A DNA stretch of 64,000 nt. It comes from Roseiarcus sp963779095 (GTDB lineage: Bacteria; Pseudomonadota; Alphaproteobacteria; Rhizobiales; Beijerinckiaceae). Shown one piece after another: positions 34,583 to 43,791 of the stretch. The stretch is from positions 186,001 to 250,000 of the forward strand of contig CAVZWU010000001.1 of NCBI GenBank assembly GCA_963779095.1. Direction: 5' to 3'. The translations under genes were made by a program, and so were the position numbers. Position 1 is the first letter of the stretch. Each line of letters opens with the position of its first letter. The notes below the pieces were generated by a model. It was not told the DNA's origin. It did not search any database and saw only the letters and a program-made list of their open reading frames with translations.

Positions 34583-35991
34583 ATGGCGCTTGATCTCATC
34601 ATTCGCGGCGGGACCGTCGTCACCGCCGCCGACGTCGGCAAATGCGACATCGGCGTGAAGGACGGCCGCATCGCCGTGCTGGCGGACAACCTGCCGCGCG
34701 CCGCGTCCGAGATCGACGCTTCGGGGCTTCTGGTTCTGCCCGGGCGGAATCGACAGCCACGTCCATTTCGACCAGGCCTACGGGTCCGGGGATCGTGATG
34801 GCGGACGGGTTCGAGAGCGGCACCCGCAGCGCGGCGGCGGGCGGCAACACGACGGTCCTGTCGTTCGCGCTTCAGCCGCGTGGACAATCGTTGCGCCAGA
34901 GCGTCGAGGACTATCACCGGAAGGCGGAGGGAAAGAGCTATGTCGACTACGGCTTCCACCTCATCGTCACCGATCCGACGCCGGCGGTGCTCGGCCAGGA
35001 GCTGCCGGCTCTGGTGAATGCGGGCTATCCGTCATTCAAGGTGTTCATGACCTATGACGACATGGTGCTCACCGACCGGCAATTGCTCGAGGTGTTCAGC
35101 GTCGCGCGCGAGCAGGGCGCGCTCGTCATGGTGCATGCGGAAGGCTACGACCAGATCAAGTACATGACCGACCGTCTCGAGCGCGACGGCAAGACGCATT
35201 CCTACTATCACGCGGAATCGCGCCCCGAACTGGTCGAGCGCGAGGCGACCCACCGCGCGATCTCGCACGCCGAACTGATCGGCATTCCGATCATGATCGT
35301 GCACGTGTCCGGGCGCGAGGCGATGGAGCAGATCGAGTGGGCGCGCGGGCGGGGCCTGAAGATCTACGCCGAAACCTGCCCGCAATATCTGGTGCTGACC
35401 GCAGACGACCTCAAAGGGCTCAACATGGACATGAGCGGGGCGAAATATGTCTGCTCGCCCCCGCCGCGCGACCGCGCCTCGCAGGACGCGATCTGGCGCG
35501 GGCTCGAAGGGGGCGTCTTCCAGACGTTCTCCTCCGACCATTGCCCGTTTCGCTTTGACGACGACGCCGGCAAGACCGGCCCCAAGGCGCGCACCTCGTT
35601 CCGCTGGGTGCCGAACGGCATTCCGGGCGTCGCCGCGCGGCTGCCGATCCTGTTTTCGGAGGGCGTCAGGAAGGGGCGCATTTCGCTCGCCGAATTCGTC
35701 GCGCTGACCGCGACCAACCACGCCAAGATGTATGGGCTCTATCCGCGCAAAGGCTCGATCATGATTGGCGCCGACGCGGATATCGCAATCTGGGACCCGG
35801 AGAGGAAAGTGACGCTGACCCAGGACCTCATGCATCACGGCAGCGACTACACCCCGTATGAAGGCATGGAAGTGACTGGATGGCCGGTCAAGACGCTGCT
35901 CAGGGGCGCGCTGGTCGTAGACGACGGGCGCATCGTCGGCGAGCCGGGGATGGGCCAGTTCCAGCCACGCCAGACCTCTCGGAGTTTGTAA
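34583..35991 (+). CDS. Hydantoinase / dihydropyrimidinase (two frameshifts)
   Basis: About 469 residues of the cyclic-amidohydrolase family. N-terminal LDLIIRGGTVVTAADVGKCD; metal site GIDSHVHFDQ; FKVFMTYDDMVLTDRQLLEV with the lysine carboxylated in the family; VMVHAEGYDQIKY, IMIVHVSGREAM and FSSDHCPFRFDD supply the remaining ligands. It opens the ring of dihydropyrimidines or hydantoins. Extra G in G-runs near 34742 and 34788 breaks the frame twice. I choose ATG 34583, eight bases after AAGGTG. Divergent from the GGT-family gene. Confidence 0.88.
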
Positions 35992-36004
35992 ACGCCTTCG
36001 CAGG

Positions 36005-36502
36005 CTACATCGGCGGGGGCGGCGAATGTGGCGAGTATCTGCCGAAAAAAGCGCTGCCGGCCGAAAGGACGTCGGTGAAGCTGAGGCGGCCGAGGAGCGA
36101 CGGGGCGAAAAGGAAAAACGGGACCGCGGCGAATTCGGCTCGCGCCTCGTCAGAGAGCGGGATGTCGATGACGTCCTCAAAATAGTCGTAAGGAGAGACC
36201 CCCGGGACGGGGTCCGCCGCCGCGAGCGGCCACGGCAGTCCGCTCATGAGGCCCGCCGGGGCCGACCGTCGGTCGAGCACAAGAGCCGGACTGGGCTCGT
36301 TTGGATGAGCGGCTCCGCCCCCGGACCGGGAGAGCGTGATCTTGGCCGCTGCGCCGCCCTTGGCGACCGGCGGGTCATCGGTCGGGGGCGCAAGGCAGCC
36401 GGCGGAGCATCCGTCGAGATCGATGGTGCGGACGTGGGCGCGCGCGGCGCTCCCCAGCGCCATCGCGGCCATCGCCGCGCCGACAACGAGCGCCCATCGC
36501 AC
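36005..36502 (-). CDS. Secreted protein of unknown function
   Basis: Protein of 165 residues from GTG at 36502 (GGGAG upstream), with a signal peptide (VRWALVVGAAMAAMALGSAA, cleavage after ARA). A short Cys-containing segment LDGCSAGCLAPPTDDPP follows, then a Pro/Ala-rich body with FAAVPFFLFAPSLLGRLSF and a PPPPM end. No family recognised. It ends 14 bases from the convergent hydantoinase stop. Confidence 0.55.
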   Translation of the reverse strand: MRWALVVGAAMAAMALGSAARAHVRTIDLDGCSAGCLAPPTDDPPVAKGGAAAKITLSRSGGGAAHPNEPSPALVLDRRSAPAGLMSGLPWPLAAADPVPGVSPYDYFEDVIDIPLSDEARAEFAAVPFFLFAPSLLGRLSFTDVLSAGSAFFGRYSPHSPPPPM

Positions 36503-36718
36503 CTCGTGATCTCCCTGAATTACGGCCGCCGCAGGGCTGATTAGGGGAACGGAGCCGCGGCTGTCAATGCGGGAACGAGACCGTTTCGCGACGCAGGGCG
36601 TCGGGCGCCGGGCTGGAAAATCATTGCCCAGCCGCAAATCGAGGCTAAAGCTTCCGGGGCCGCTTGGCCAGCTGGCGGTCACGACCAATCGTCCAGAATG
36701 TCAGGGAAGGGAAACGCC

Positions 36719-37012
36719 ATGGCGACGTTCGTCATTCTCTACAAATTCACCGAACAGGGCGTCCGCAACATCAAGGACTTGCCCAAGCGCACCGAAGCCG
36801 CGGTGAAGGCGGCGGCGAGAGCCGGAATGACGATCAGGGAGACGCTCTGGCTGCAGGGCGAGTATGACTTCATGGCGATCGTCGAGGGACCCGATGAACT
36901 GGCGGCGACTGCGTTCAACATCAATATTCTCAAGCTGGGCAATGTTCGTTCCCACACCATGCGCGCCTTCACCGCCAAGGAGATGACGCAGATCCTGGAG
37001 CGCGTCGATTAG
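36719..37012 (+). CDS. GYD domain-containing protein
   Basis: Protein of 97 residues matching the GYD family: MATFVILYKFTEQGVRNIKD, WLQGEYDFMAIVEGPDELAA, FTAKEMTQILERV. These are small ferredoxin-fold proteins of unknown function. The ATG at 36719 has GAAGGGAAA upstream. Monocistronic, followed by a rhizobial repeat. Confidence 0.88.
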   Translation: MATFVILYKFTEQGVRNIKDLPKRTEAAVKAAARAGMTIRETLWLQGEYDFMAIVEGPDELAATAFNINILKLGNVRSHTMRAFTAKEMTQILERVD

Positions 37013-37015
37013 AGC

Positions 37016-37062
37016 GCGCTGCGAAAAAGTGGAAACCGGTTTTTCGTGAAAAAGCGCGCGAA
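37016..37062. repeat. Rhizobial intergenic repeat around AAGTGGAAACCGGTTTT
   Basis: The stretch GCGCTGCGAAAAAGTGG, AAACCGGTTTTTCG and AAAAAGCGCGC forms an imperfect palindrome of a type repeated many times between genes in Hyphomicrobiales. It lies between two convergent genes and may act as a bidirectional terminator. Confidence 0.65.
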
Positions 37063-37070
37063 AGCAAGGT

Positions 37071-37682
37071 CTAGTGCTTGCCCACGACGTTCGTCAGGAA
37101 GCGCGCAATCGCGGTCCGGACGCCATCGTCCGCATCAGCCTGCGTTGACCCGAGCGCCTTGAGGGTCGCCTTCGCGACCATAAGCGAGTGATCGCCGCCA
37201 TCGACGACATGGAGCGTCGATGGCGCGCGCATGCGCGTGCGCACATCCTCGAGCAGTTCGAGCGGACAGAGGGGATCGCGCGTTCCCTGCACGAAGAGGA
37301 TCGGGACCTTGAGCTCGAGCAGAACCTGATCGCGAAGCTTCGACCGGTCGCCGCCGCCGCAAAGCGGATAGCCGAAACAAATCGCGGCTTGGACCGGATC
37401 GACGAGCGCGACATGACAGCCGACGCGCCCGCCCATGCTTTTCCCGGCGAGCACGATCGGCCCGTGATGCGTGGCGCGAAGCGCGGCCAGCGCCGCGCGA
37501 TGCGCTTCGATGAGCCTCTGCAACGGGTCCGGGCGCTTGCGGCCCTCCAGGGCGTAAGAATAGTCGAACGGCGCAACCGGGCCAATCGTTTCCAAAAGCC
37601 GGGCGAATGTCCGCATTCGCGGATGCGAAGACGGAGCGCCGGCGCCTGGCGCGAGCAGAAAGGCGGGTCCGGGATCGGACAT
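37071..37682 (-). CDS. Alpha/beta hydrolase, KANL3/TEX30-like family
   Basis: Protein of 203 residues. The start has FLLAPGAGAPSSHPRM; the nucleophile elbow is GKSMGG (Ser), followed by GGRVGCHVALVDPVQAAICF, the acid region ILFVQGTRDPLCP and catalytic His in VVDGGDHSLMV. Small soluble hydrolases of this type have no known specific substrate. The ATG at 37682 has only a weak site. Confidence 0.85.
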   Translation of the reverse strand: MSDPGPAFLLAPGAGAPSSHPRMRTFARLLETIGPVAPFDYSYALEGRKRPDPLQRLIEAHRAALAALRATHHGPIVLAGKSMGGRVGCHVALVDPVQAAICFGYPLCGGGDRSKLRDQVLLELKVPILFVQGTRDPLCPLELLEDVRTRMRAPSTLHVVDGGDHSLMVAKATLKALGSTQADADDGVRTAIARFLTNVVGKH

Positions 37683-37857
37683 GGCGGCAGTCTATCCGCT
37701 GAAAGAGCCTCAGTCAGTCCGGCGGATCGGGCAGCTGCGTCGTTTCCCAAAGGGCTCTATACGGACGGCGCCATAAGCAACTGACAGACTTACCGCCTTG
37801 GTTGGATCCGGGGCTCGGCGGGCCGCCGGCGCCGCCTCCGTTCAACTGAGGTCGCTG

Positions 37858-38259
37858 ATGATCGAGATCAACATTCCCGAAGTGGTCGCCGAGGTCAAGA
37901 AGGCGTTCGCCCGCTACGAGCACGCGCTGGTCTCGAACGACATCGCCGAACTCGACGCCTTGTTCTGGAAGAGCCCGCACACGCTACGCTACGGCGTGAC
38001 CGAGAATCTCTACGGCTATGACGAGATCGCCGCCTTCCGCGCCCGGCGCTCGCCCGCCGGGCTGGCGCGTGATCTCGTAAAGACGGTCATCACCACCCAT
38101 GGGCGTGACTTCGCCACCGCCAACGCCGAGTTCAAGCGCGCAGGCTCGACGGCGACCGGGAGGCAGAGTCAAGTCTGGCTCAGGACCGAGGATGGTTGGC
38201 GGGTCGTAGCGGCGCACGTGAGCTTGTTGCCGGAGCCGCAAGCGGCGGGCGGGCGCTAG
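37858..38259 (+). CDS. HpxZ/AtzH-like protein (DUF3225)
   Basis: Protein of 133 residues that matches HpxZ closely: EINIPEVVAEVKKAFARYEH, LFWKSPHTLRYGVTENLYGY, DLVKTVITTHGRDFATANAE, then GRQSQVWLRTEDGWRVVAAH. It is a cystatin/SnoaL-like fold. In other bacteria it accompanies amidases and GGT-like oxamate hydrolases (hpx genes for oxalurate) or cyanurate/allophanate genes (atz). Its own reaction is not firmly established. The ATG at 37858 has GAGGTCG upstream. Confidence 0.85.
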   Translation: MIEINIPEVVAEVKKAFARYEHALVSNDIAELDALFWKSPHTLRYGVTENLYGYDEIAAFRARRSPAGLARDLVKTVITTHGRDFATANAEFKRAGSTATGRQSQVWLRTEDGWRVVAAHVSLLPEPQAAGGR

Positions 38260-38387
38260 GACGCGAATCGCTAAGCGTGCGCTCTCCAGCTTATCTCTGA
38301 GCCTTATCAGGTGCTTGCGCCAAATTCTTACGCGATGAACAGCAGCGCTTCGTTGCATCGCGTCGCAGGGTAAGGGAGGCGTGCGAA

Positions 38388-38933
38388 CTATCGCAGATCC
38401 GCCTTGAGCCGCTCGAAGATCTCGCGACCCTCCTGGTCGAGCACGCGCAGGCCGACCGTTCGCGGCGGCCAAGGGGCTTCGGCCGCGGCGTGGATCGCGG
38501 CTGAGGCGTCGGTGGCCTGAATTTCGACTTCGGCAAGGACGGCGGGGCCAAGATCGGGGCCGACGCCAAAGAACTGCAGCCGGAACCGTTGCGGTTTGAC
38601 GGCAAGAACCCGCTCGAGCTCTTCCAATGGGTCAACCTCGAAAAAACGGAAAGGCCAGGGCGCGGACAAGTTCTCGCGGGGGCCCGCGAGGTCAACGCCG
38701 CACTCTTGCCGCGACGGCGGTCTGGCTTCGCGCGGCCCGCCCCTTCGCTGCGCGATGAGCCTCGCCACATCCGCCCAGTGGGCCGCGGCCGGAGCCGCCT
38801 GGGCCTGGCGTTGACGCCGGCGGGCTTCCGAATAGGCGCGGACCCGGAAGGAGGCGATCAATCGATCGACGTCGGCTTCGAGGGTGTCAGCGCCCGCGAC
38901 TGCCGGCGGACGCGCCTTCGCGGGCGGCGTCAT
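38388..38933 (-). CDS. Hypothetical protein
   Basis: Protein of 181 residues from ATG at 38933. The N-terminal half is Arg/Ala-rich and helical (LIASFRVRAYSEARRRQRQA). The C-terminal half looks like a small beta-rich domain (RFFEVDPLEELERVLAVKPQ, FRLQFFGVGPDLGPAVLAEV, VGLRVLDQEGREIFERLKAD). No family recognised. Codon use is like its neighbours. Confidence 0.5.
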   Translation of the reverse strand: MTPPAKARPPAVAGADTLEADVDRLIASFRVRAYSEARRRQRQAQAAPAAAHWADVARLIAQRRGGPREARPPSRQECGVDLAGPRENLSAPWPFRFFEVDPLEELERVLAVKPQRFRLQFFGVGPDLGPAVLAEVEIQATDASAAIHAAAEAPWPPRTVGLRVLDQEGREIFERLKADLR

Positions 38934-39240
38934 CGGCCGGTGGAGATGGAAATAAGATCGTCTTCCGCGAATGGAGACCATAAGACCCTTCGCGAACCCG
39001 CACTTGGCGATGACACGCGGCGTTCGGAGTTTTTCTTTGATCGCCACAACCCGATATGGTGATATTTGGGTCATCGCGACCGATTCCGTTTAAAAAGCCA
39101 ATTAGGTCAAGAGTTAAGCGGCACAACCCTGCGGTTTAAAACTGGCTTAATTTTCCTATTCTTGCGCTCTCGCGTCACGCGCCGCACCCAGGAAGAGGAC
39201 GCGCCATGCGCGCGCCCCTGCGGCGTTGCGGGTCGGGGCG
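38934..39240. other. Intergenic region, AT-richer than its surroundings
   Basis: About 300 bases upstream of the hypothetical gene and downstream of the PEP-CTERM gene, both on the minus strand. I see no gene and no EcfG-type site. Confidence 0.4.
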
Positions 39241-39792
39241 CTAGCCGAGGCCGGGCGCCAGACGTGGCCCCCGCCGGCGGCGGCGGCCGACGGCTCCGAG
39301 ACCTGCGAAGCCGACCGCCAGCATCGCCCAGGTCGACAGTTCCGGCGCGGCGGTCACGTTCAGGCTTCCACTCTCCTCAATTGGGTAACTGTAGCTCCCG
39401 ACGGACTCCCAGAGCGAATAATTGCCGGGTGAATTTTCCCAAAGGTTCCAATAGCCGCCCGGATTCTGAGCAGTGACGAACAACAGGCCCTTGATATCGA
39501 AGGGTGCGCCCGACGCATGATACAGGTTATTGTAGATGAACGAGCCGTCGAAGCTGTAGGCCGGGCCCGGGAAGCTCGGATTGGCAGCGACGCCGGTGAT
39601 CGTCTGATCGACCAGTCCGGAGATCCCGCCCGAGACGCCCGTCACTTCGCCAGCCGTGTCGACCGTGATCTGGCCGGCGGCGGTCAATTGGGCGTCGGAC
39701 GAATTGAAAGTGAATTTGTAGACCGCCGCGTTTGCGGTCGAAACGCCAAACAGTATCGCGGCAATCACGCTAACCAAAATCTTGCGCATCAT
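39241..39792 (-). CDS. PEP-CTERM sorting domain protein
   Basis: Protein of 183 residues with a signal peptide (MRKILVSVIAAILFGVSTAN-A), a beta-rich exported body (YKFTFNSSDAQLTAAGQITV, Gly/Asn/Tyr-rich), and a C-terminal sorting tail: AAPELSTWAMLAVGFAGLGA, then a basic RRRRRG cluster. The tail is the alphaproteobacterial WAM-type PEP-CTERM, with PELS in place of PEPS. Exosortase recognises such tails for surface export linked to exopolysaccharide. No exosortase gene is in the window. Confidence 0.88.
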   Translation of the reverse strand: MMRKILVSVIAAILFGVSTANAAVYKFTFNSSDAQLTAAGQITVDTAGEVTGVSGGISGLVDQTITGVAANPSFPGPAYSFDGSFIYNNLYHASGAPFDIKGLLFVTAQNPGGYWNLWENSPGNYSLWESVGSYSYPIEESGSLNVTAAPELSTWAMLAVGFAGLGAVGRRRRRGPRLAPGLG

Positions 39793-40096
39793 GCATCTCC
39801 CGTCTCAACGCGGGTCGTCCTCTGCTCATGACCTGCGAAGAGACCGCCAACACCGAACATTGGGTGGCTCTATTTTTATTAAATACGGCGCTGTATCCTC
39901 TTCATGCAATCTAAGATTGTCGTTTTAGTTATCGGCAATTGAATTTAGGTTGTGCTAAATTGTAACCAATTCCTTCCGCCGACCGGCCCCGGTCGCGCTT
40001 GGCCGGTCCTCGCGCAATCAGTGGCGCCCGCGGCGATTTGCGGGCGCCCGCCCGGCGTGATGTAAGCGTCTCCGAGTTCCAAGAGCGGAGGGCTTC
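39793..40096. other. Divergent, AT-rich intergenic region
   Basis: About 300 bases between the PEP-CTERM gene and an SDR gene. The part at 39860-39960 is clearly AT-rich, as expected of the PEP-CTERM promoter. A hairpin GACCGGCC (39981-39988) / GGCCGGTC (40001-40008) lies nearer the SDR gene. No gene seen. Confidence 0.45.
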
Positions 40097-40948
40097 ATGG
40101 CGTCCAATCATCCCGCGCTGGCCGCGAACCGGGTCGCGGTCATAACCGGAGCGGCCAGCGGCATTGGCCTGGCGGCGTCGGCCAAATTCGCCGCGCTGGG
40201 CATGAAAGTGTGCATGGCGGACGTGGGTCGCGATGCGCTCGAAGACGCCGCCGCGAAAGTCCGCGCGACCGCTGCGGGCCCGGATCGCGTGCGCTCCTTC
40301 GCCGTCGACGTCAGCAGTCTCGACGACGTCCGGCGCCTGAAGGCTTCGGTCTTCGACGCCTTCGGCGAGGTCGCCGTGCTGATGAACAACGCCGGAACCG
40401 GCGGGGGCGGCGAATTGTTCGGCGATCCGGCGCGCTGGCGGCGCATCCTCGACGTCAACCTCTGGGGCGTGATCAATGGGGTGCAGGCTTTCGCTCCCGA
40501 CATGATCAGGCAGGGGACGACCGCGGCGATCGTCAACACCGGCTCCAAACAGGGCATCACCTGTCCGCCGGGAGACACGGCCTACAATGTCTCGAAAGCC
40601 GGGGTGAAGGTCGTGACGGAAGCACTGGCGCACGAATTGCGCAATACCGAAGGTTGCCGCGTCAGCGCCCATCTGCTCATTCCAGGCTTCACCTTCACTG
40701 GAATGACCGCCGGCTCGAGGACCGAGAAGCCGGCCGCGGCTTGGACGCCCGAGCAGGTCGTCGACTTCATGCTGGCGGCGATGGGGAAAGGCGATTTCTA
40801 CATCCTTTGCCCCGACAACGACGTGCCGCGCGAAGTGGATGAGCGCCGCATTCTCTGGGCCGCGGGCGACATCGTCGAGAACCGGCCGCCGCTCTCGCGC
40901 TGGCATCCGGACTACAAGGAGGCCTTCGCCAAATTCGCCAAGGCCTGA
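40097..40948 (+). CDS. Short-chain dehydrogenase/reductase
   Basis: Protein of 283 residues. NAD(P) motif VAVITGAASGIGLAASAKFA, acidic position MADVGRD, NNAG in VLMNNAGTGGGGELFG, catalytic Ser/Tyr/Lys in NTGSKQGITCP and AYNVSKAGVKVVTEAL. The C-terminal ~60 residues extend beyond the classical SDR core. The substrate is unknown. Intact, unlike many neighbours. Confidence 0.92.
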   Translation: MASNHPALAANRVAVITGAASGIGLAASAKFAALGMKVCMADVGRDALEDAAAKVRATAAGPDRVRSFAVDVSSLDDVRRLKASVFDAFGEVAVLMNNAGTGGGGELFGDPARWRRILDVNLWGVINGVQAFAPDMIRQGTTAAIVNTGSKQGITCPPGDTAYNVSKAGVKVVTEALAHELRNTEGCRVSAHLLIPGFTFTGMTAGSRTEKPAAAWTPEQVVDFMLAAMGKGDFYILCPDNDVPREVDERRILWAAGDIVENRPPLSRWHPDYKEAFAKFAKA

Positions 40949-41026
40949 GGCGCGTCCTTCGATTGCTGGACGGAGCCCCCCGGACATGTCACCAAAGGAT
41001 GTCCGAGGGAGGCGGGTTTGCTGGAA

Positions 41027-41803
41027 ATGAGTTCGGTCGCCATCGCGCTCATTGTGACGGCAGTGATCGCCGCGGGCGGCGTCGTCGGCCTCGTGCTTCA
41101 GCGTATTCTCCCCGAGCGCTACACGACCGACAAGGCCCGCGACATGATCGGCGGCGTCGTCGGGCAGCTGACGCTCCTGCTCGTGCTGGTCAACGGCCTC
41201 CTCATCTGGACCGCGTATGGCGTGTTCAGCACCCAGCAGATCGAGCTCCAGACGATCACGGCGCGCGCGCTCGAGTTCGATCTCGAAATGCGCCAGTACG
41301 GGCCCGAGGCGGATGAGGCGCGCAGCGTGCTCAGGACCGATCTCGTTTGGGCGCACGAACAATTCTGGGGCGACGACACCTCGCGCGCCGCGGCCTATGA
41401 AGCCTCCTACAAGGCCATGGCCAGTATGAGCACGTTTCTCGATCACCTCGCTCCCAAGACGCCCGCGCAGACGAACCTGCTTTCCGCCGCGCGCGCGAAT
41501 TACGCGTTCATCGGCGAGCAGCGGCTTCTCATGTCGCTGCAGGCGGCGACCCCGATCCCCTGGCCTCTCGTCTACGCCGTGACGTTCTGGTCATCGCTGA
41601 TGTTCGCCAGCATGGGGCTTCTGTCGAGATTGAGCCTGATGTCGGTTGCCATGCTCATCCTGGGCAGCGCGTCGATCGGGCTTGCAATCTTTCTGATCCT
41701 CGAGTTCAGCCAGCCCTATACCGGCTGGATCCGCGTTGCGCCGGCGCCGCTCGAACAGGCGATCCTTCAGCTTGACCAGCCGAGCGCCGCAAATCCTCAG
41801 TGA
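41027..41803 (+). CDS. DUF4239 (bestrophin-like) membrane protein
   Basis: Protein of about 258 residues with an N-terminal helix (VAIALIVTAVIAAGGVVGLV), a second near LTLLLVLVNGLLIW, an alpha-helical loop, and two C-terminal helices (PWPLVYAVTFWSSLMFASMG, SVAMLILGSASIGLAIFLIL). The end is the FSQPYTGWIRVAPAPLEQAI segment typical of DUF4239. Function unknown. ATG 41027 is used; a TTG at 41018 with GGGAGG upstream is a credible alternative. Confidence 0.85.
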   Translation: MSSVAIALIVTAVIAAGGVVGLVLQRILPERYTTDKARDMIGGVVGQLTLLLVLVNGLLIWTAYGVFSTQQIELQTITARALEFDLEMRQYGPEADEARSVLRTDLVWAHEQFWGDDTSRAAAYEASYKAMASMSTFLDHLAPKTPAQTNLLSAARANYAFIGEQRLLMSLQAATPIPWPLVYAVTFWSSLMFASMGLLSRLSLMSVAMLILGSASIGLAIFLILEFSQPYTGWIRVAPAPLEQAILQLDQPSAANPQ

Positions 41804-41820
41804 GTTAAGGAGGCAAACCC

Positions 41821-42132
41821 ATGGCGCATTACAGGATTCTGAGCGAAGCGGAGATTCGAGCCGCGCTGGCCGAGCTGCCGGACTGGACCTTGAAGGCGCC
41901 CAATATCGAGGCCCGGTTCGAGCTCAAGACCTTCCGCGACGCGATCGCCTTCATCGTCGAAGTCGCGATTCAGGCGGAAGTGATGAACCATCATCCCGAG
42001 TTCCACAATTCCTATAACATCCTGACCTTCTCATTCTGCACCCATGACGCGGGCATGAAGATCACCGATCTCGACATCGAGACGGCGAAGCACATCAGCG
42101 CGCTGGCGCGCCGCTTCCAGTCGATGCCCTAA
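41821..42132 (+). CDS. 4a-hydroxytetrahydrobiopterin dehydratase (pterin-4a-carbinolamine dehydratase)
   Basis: Protein of 103 residues covering the whole PCD/DCoH family. The active-site block is EVMNHHPEFHNSYN with both His, followed by LTFSFCTHDAGMKITDLDIE. It recycles the pterin cofactor after aromatic amino-acid hydroxylation, or serves molybdopterin/folate side routes; no phenylalanine hydroxylase gene is seen here. AAGGAGG lies nine bases before the ATG. Confidence 0.93.
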   Translation: MAHYRILSEAEIRAALAELPDWTLKAPNIEARFELKTFRDAIAFIVEVAIQAEVMNHHPEFHNSYNILTFSFCTHDAGMKITDLDIETAKHISALARRFQSMP

Positions 42133-42156
42133 AGATCAGTTGGCGAGGGACCAACG

Positions 42157-42939
42157 GTGACGGAAACGGCGGGTTGGGAGCCTCTGGAGTTCGACGGCAA
42201 GGTCGCCCTCGTGACGGGAGGCGGCGCGGGGATCGGCTATGCGATCGCGCGCGCCTTCGCCCGCCAGGGAGCGTGGGTCGCCATCGCCGGGCGCACCAAG
42301 GACACGCTGATCCGTTCGGCCGCGGCCATCGAGGACGAATGCGGACCGCCGGTCGTGGCGGTTGCAGCCGACGTAGCCGAGGCGGCAGACTGCGAACGGA
42401 TGATCGCAACGACCGTCGAGCGCCTTGGCGCGGTCGACATTCTCGTCAACAACGCGGCCCGCTTCGCTGTTCTGCCGTTGATTGACGCGGAGCCGGCGGA
42501 GGCGGCCCGGTTTTTCGCCGTCAACGCCATCGGCGCTCTCAACGCGGGGCGCGCGTTCGCGCGCTGGGTCATCGACCACGAGCGCAGCGGCGCGATCATC
42601 AACGTCAGCAGCATCGCCGCCGGACGCCCTGCGCTCGGCGTCGGCCTTTATTCAGCGTCGAAGGCGGCGCTGGATAGCCTGACCCGATCGATGGCGGTCG
42701 AATGGGCGGGGCATGGGCTGCGCGTCAACGCGGTCGCGCCCGGCCATGTCGCGACCGAGGGCGTGCTCGAGGACTTTCGCACCGGCCGGCTCGACGAGAA
42801 GGCCATGCTTGCGCATATCCCGGCCGGTCGCATCGCCGACGGCGCGGATATCGCCGAGGCTGTCCTCTTCCTCAGCAGCGAGCGCGCGCGCCACATCCTC
42901 GGCCAGGTGCTGACCGTCGATGGCGGCGAGGGGTTCTAA
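42157..42939 (+). CDS. Short-chain dehydrogenase/reductase
   Basis: Protein of 260 residues from GTG at 42157 (GAGGGA upstream). VALVTGGGAGIGYAIARAFA, NNAA in DILVNNAARFAVL, catalytic Ser/Tyr/Lys in NVSSIAAGRPALGVGLYSAS-K, C-terminal RHILGQVLTVDGGEGF. FabG-like classical SDR of unknown substrate. It follows the pterin dehydratase by 24 bases and may be in the same operon. Confidence 0.92.
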   Translation: MTETAGWEPLEFDGKVALVTGGGAGIGYAIARAFARQGAWVAIAGRTKDTLIRSAAAIEDECGPPVVAVAADVAEAADCERMIATTVERLGAVDILVNNAARFAVLPLIDAEPAEAARFFAVNAIGALNAGRAFARWVIDHERSGAIINVSSIAAGRPALGVGLYSASKAALDSLTRSMAVEWAGHGLRVNAVAPGHVATEGVLEDFRTGRLDEKAMLAHIPAGRIADGADIAEAVLFLSSERARHILGQVLTVDGGEGF

Positions 42940-43133
42940 ACCAGCCCCTCGGCCCGAGTGGAGTTCGCGGGAGAGCAGACGCATTTCAGCACGCCAGCCG
43001 CTTCCGAAGCTCTGCACGTCCCGTGGATCAAAGATCGATTTGAGGGAAAACCCGCCGCCAACGCCTGCAGGTAATTGCAGAAACCCCTAACCCCCTGCTG
43101 ACCGTCACGGGGGAGAGTGGCTTCCAGATGGGG

Positions 43134-43331
43134 CTATTCGTCTGCTGAAGAGGTGTGGTCGTCGCTTCCCGCCGGGGTTTCCTGGCAGCTCCACGCTTCG
43201 AGTGCGCAAACCCATACCGTCGCCGAAAGGGCTGCGCCGACGAACAGGATCTGCTGGTACAGCGCCCAGTCAATGGCGATTAATACACACAGCAGCGTCG
43301 CCACAAAGGAAATTGGCAAGATCGGGGACAT
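43134..43331 (-). CDS. Small two-helix membrane protein, copy 2 of a tandem pair
   Basis: Protein of 65 residues: MSPILPISFVATLLCVLIAI, DWALYQQILFVGAALSATVW, VCALEAWSCQETP. It has two predicted helices and a polar tail. It shares about half its residues with the neighbour at 43530-43736 (M-S-x-I-L-P-I-S-F start, xYQQ/FQQ, FVGAALSA, C-x-LEAWS), so the two arose by tandem duplication. An EcfG-type promoter (43404-43380) lies upstream. No known family recognised. Confidence 0.72.
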   Translation of the reverse strand: MSPILPISFVATLLCVLIAIDWALYQQILFVGAALSATVWVCALEAWSCQETPAGSDDHTSSADE

Positions 43332-43379
43332 AAAGTGACCTATTGACGGCAGGCCTGGCGGGTTTCGCCACATTCGCGA

Positions 43380-43404
43380 AACCGGCGCCAAATAGCTTTG
43401 TTCC
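43380..43404 (-). promoter_or_regulatory. EcfG-type promoter (GGAAC-N16-GGTT) of the small membrane protein copy 2
   Basis: On the minus strand GGAAC at 43404-43400 and GGTT at 43383-43380, 16 bases apart; about 50 bases before the start codon. It has the same -10 variant as the phyR promoter. Confidence 0.7.
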
Positions 43405-43529
43405 GGCGCTCCGAACGGAAAAGTTAGGAAAAAGTTTACCTTGTTCCCCCTGGCGATATTTCGCGGCGAAGCCGGGACCCACCTTGTTCCGATTAACCGG
43501 AGCTGGCGATCGGCGGTCCAGTGTAGGTG

Positions 43530-43736
43530 TCAATATTCCGACCGATTACGAAGACGGCGCTCGTCGTCACTGCGCACCGGAATCTCGCGCGCGCTCCACG
43601 CCTCCAGCGAACACACGAGGATCATCGCGGACAGCGCCGCCCCGACGAACATCAGTTGTTGAAAGAGAACGTCCTCGACGGCGCCGAAAGCGCAGAGCAG
43701 CGTGAGCGCAAACGAAATTGGAAGGATCGCAGACAT
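43530..43736 (-). CDS. Small two-helix membrane protein, copy 1 of a tandem pair
   Basis: Protein of 68 residues: MSAILPISFALTLLCAFGAV, EDVLFQQLMFVGAALSAMIL, VCSLEAWSAREIP. It is a paralog of the next gene, with the same helix pattern and the LEAWS motif after helix two. The ATG at 43736 lies 50 bases after a perfect EcfG promoter. Family unknown. Confidence 0.75.
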   Translation of the reverse strand: MSAILPISFALTLLCAFGAVEDVLFQQLMFVGAALSAMILVCSLEAWSAREIPVRSDDERRLRNRSEY

Positions 43737-43791
43737 CGTGGAGGCCCGTCTAAAAGAGAAGCTTAGTCGCTCGATTGCATCTACTTTTCGA

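Noticed and set aside
39929..41446. 505-codon frame on the minus strand
   Set aside because: It lies opposite two intact genes (SDR and DUF4239), is Arg/Asp/His-rich and has no family features; a typical antisense shadow in GC-rich DNA.
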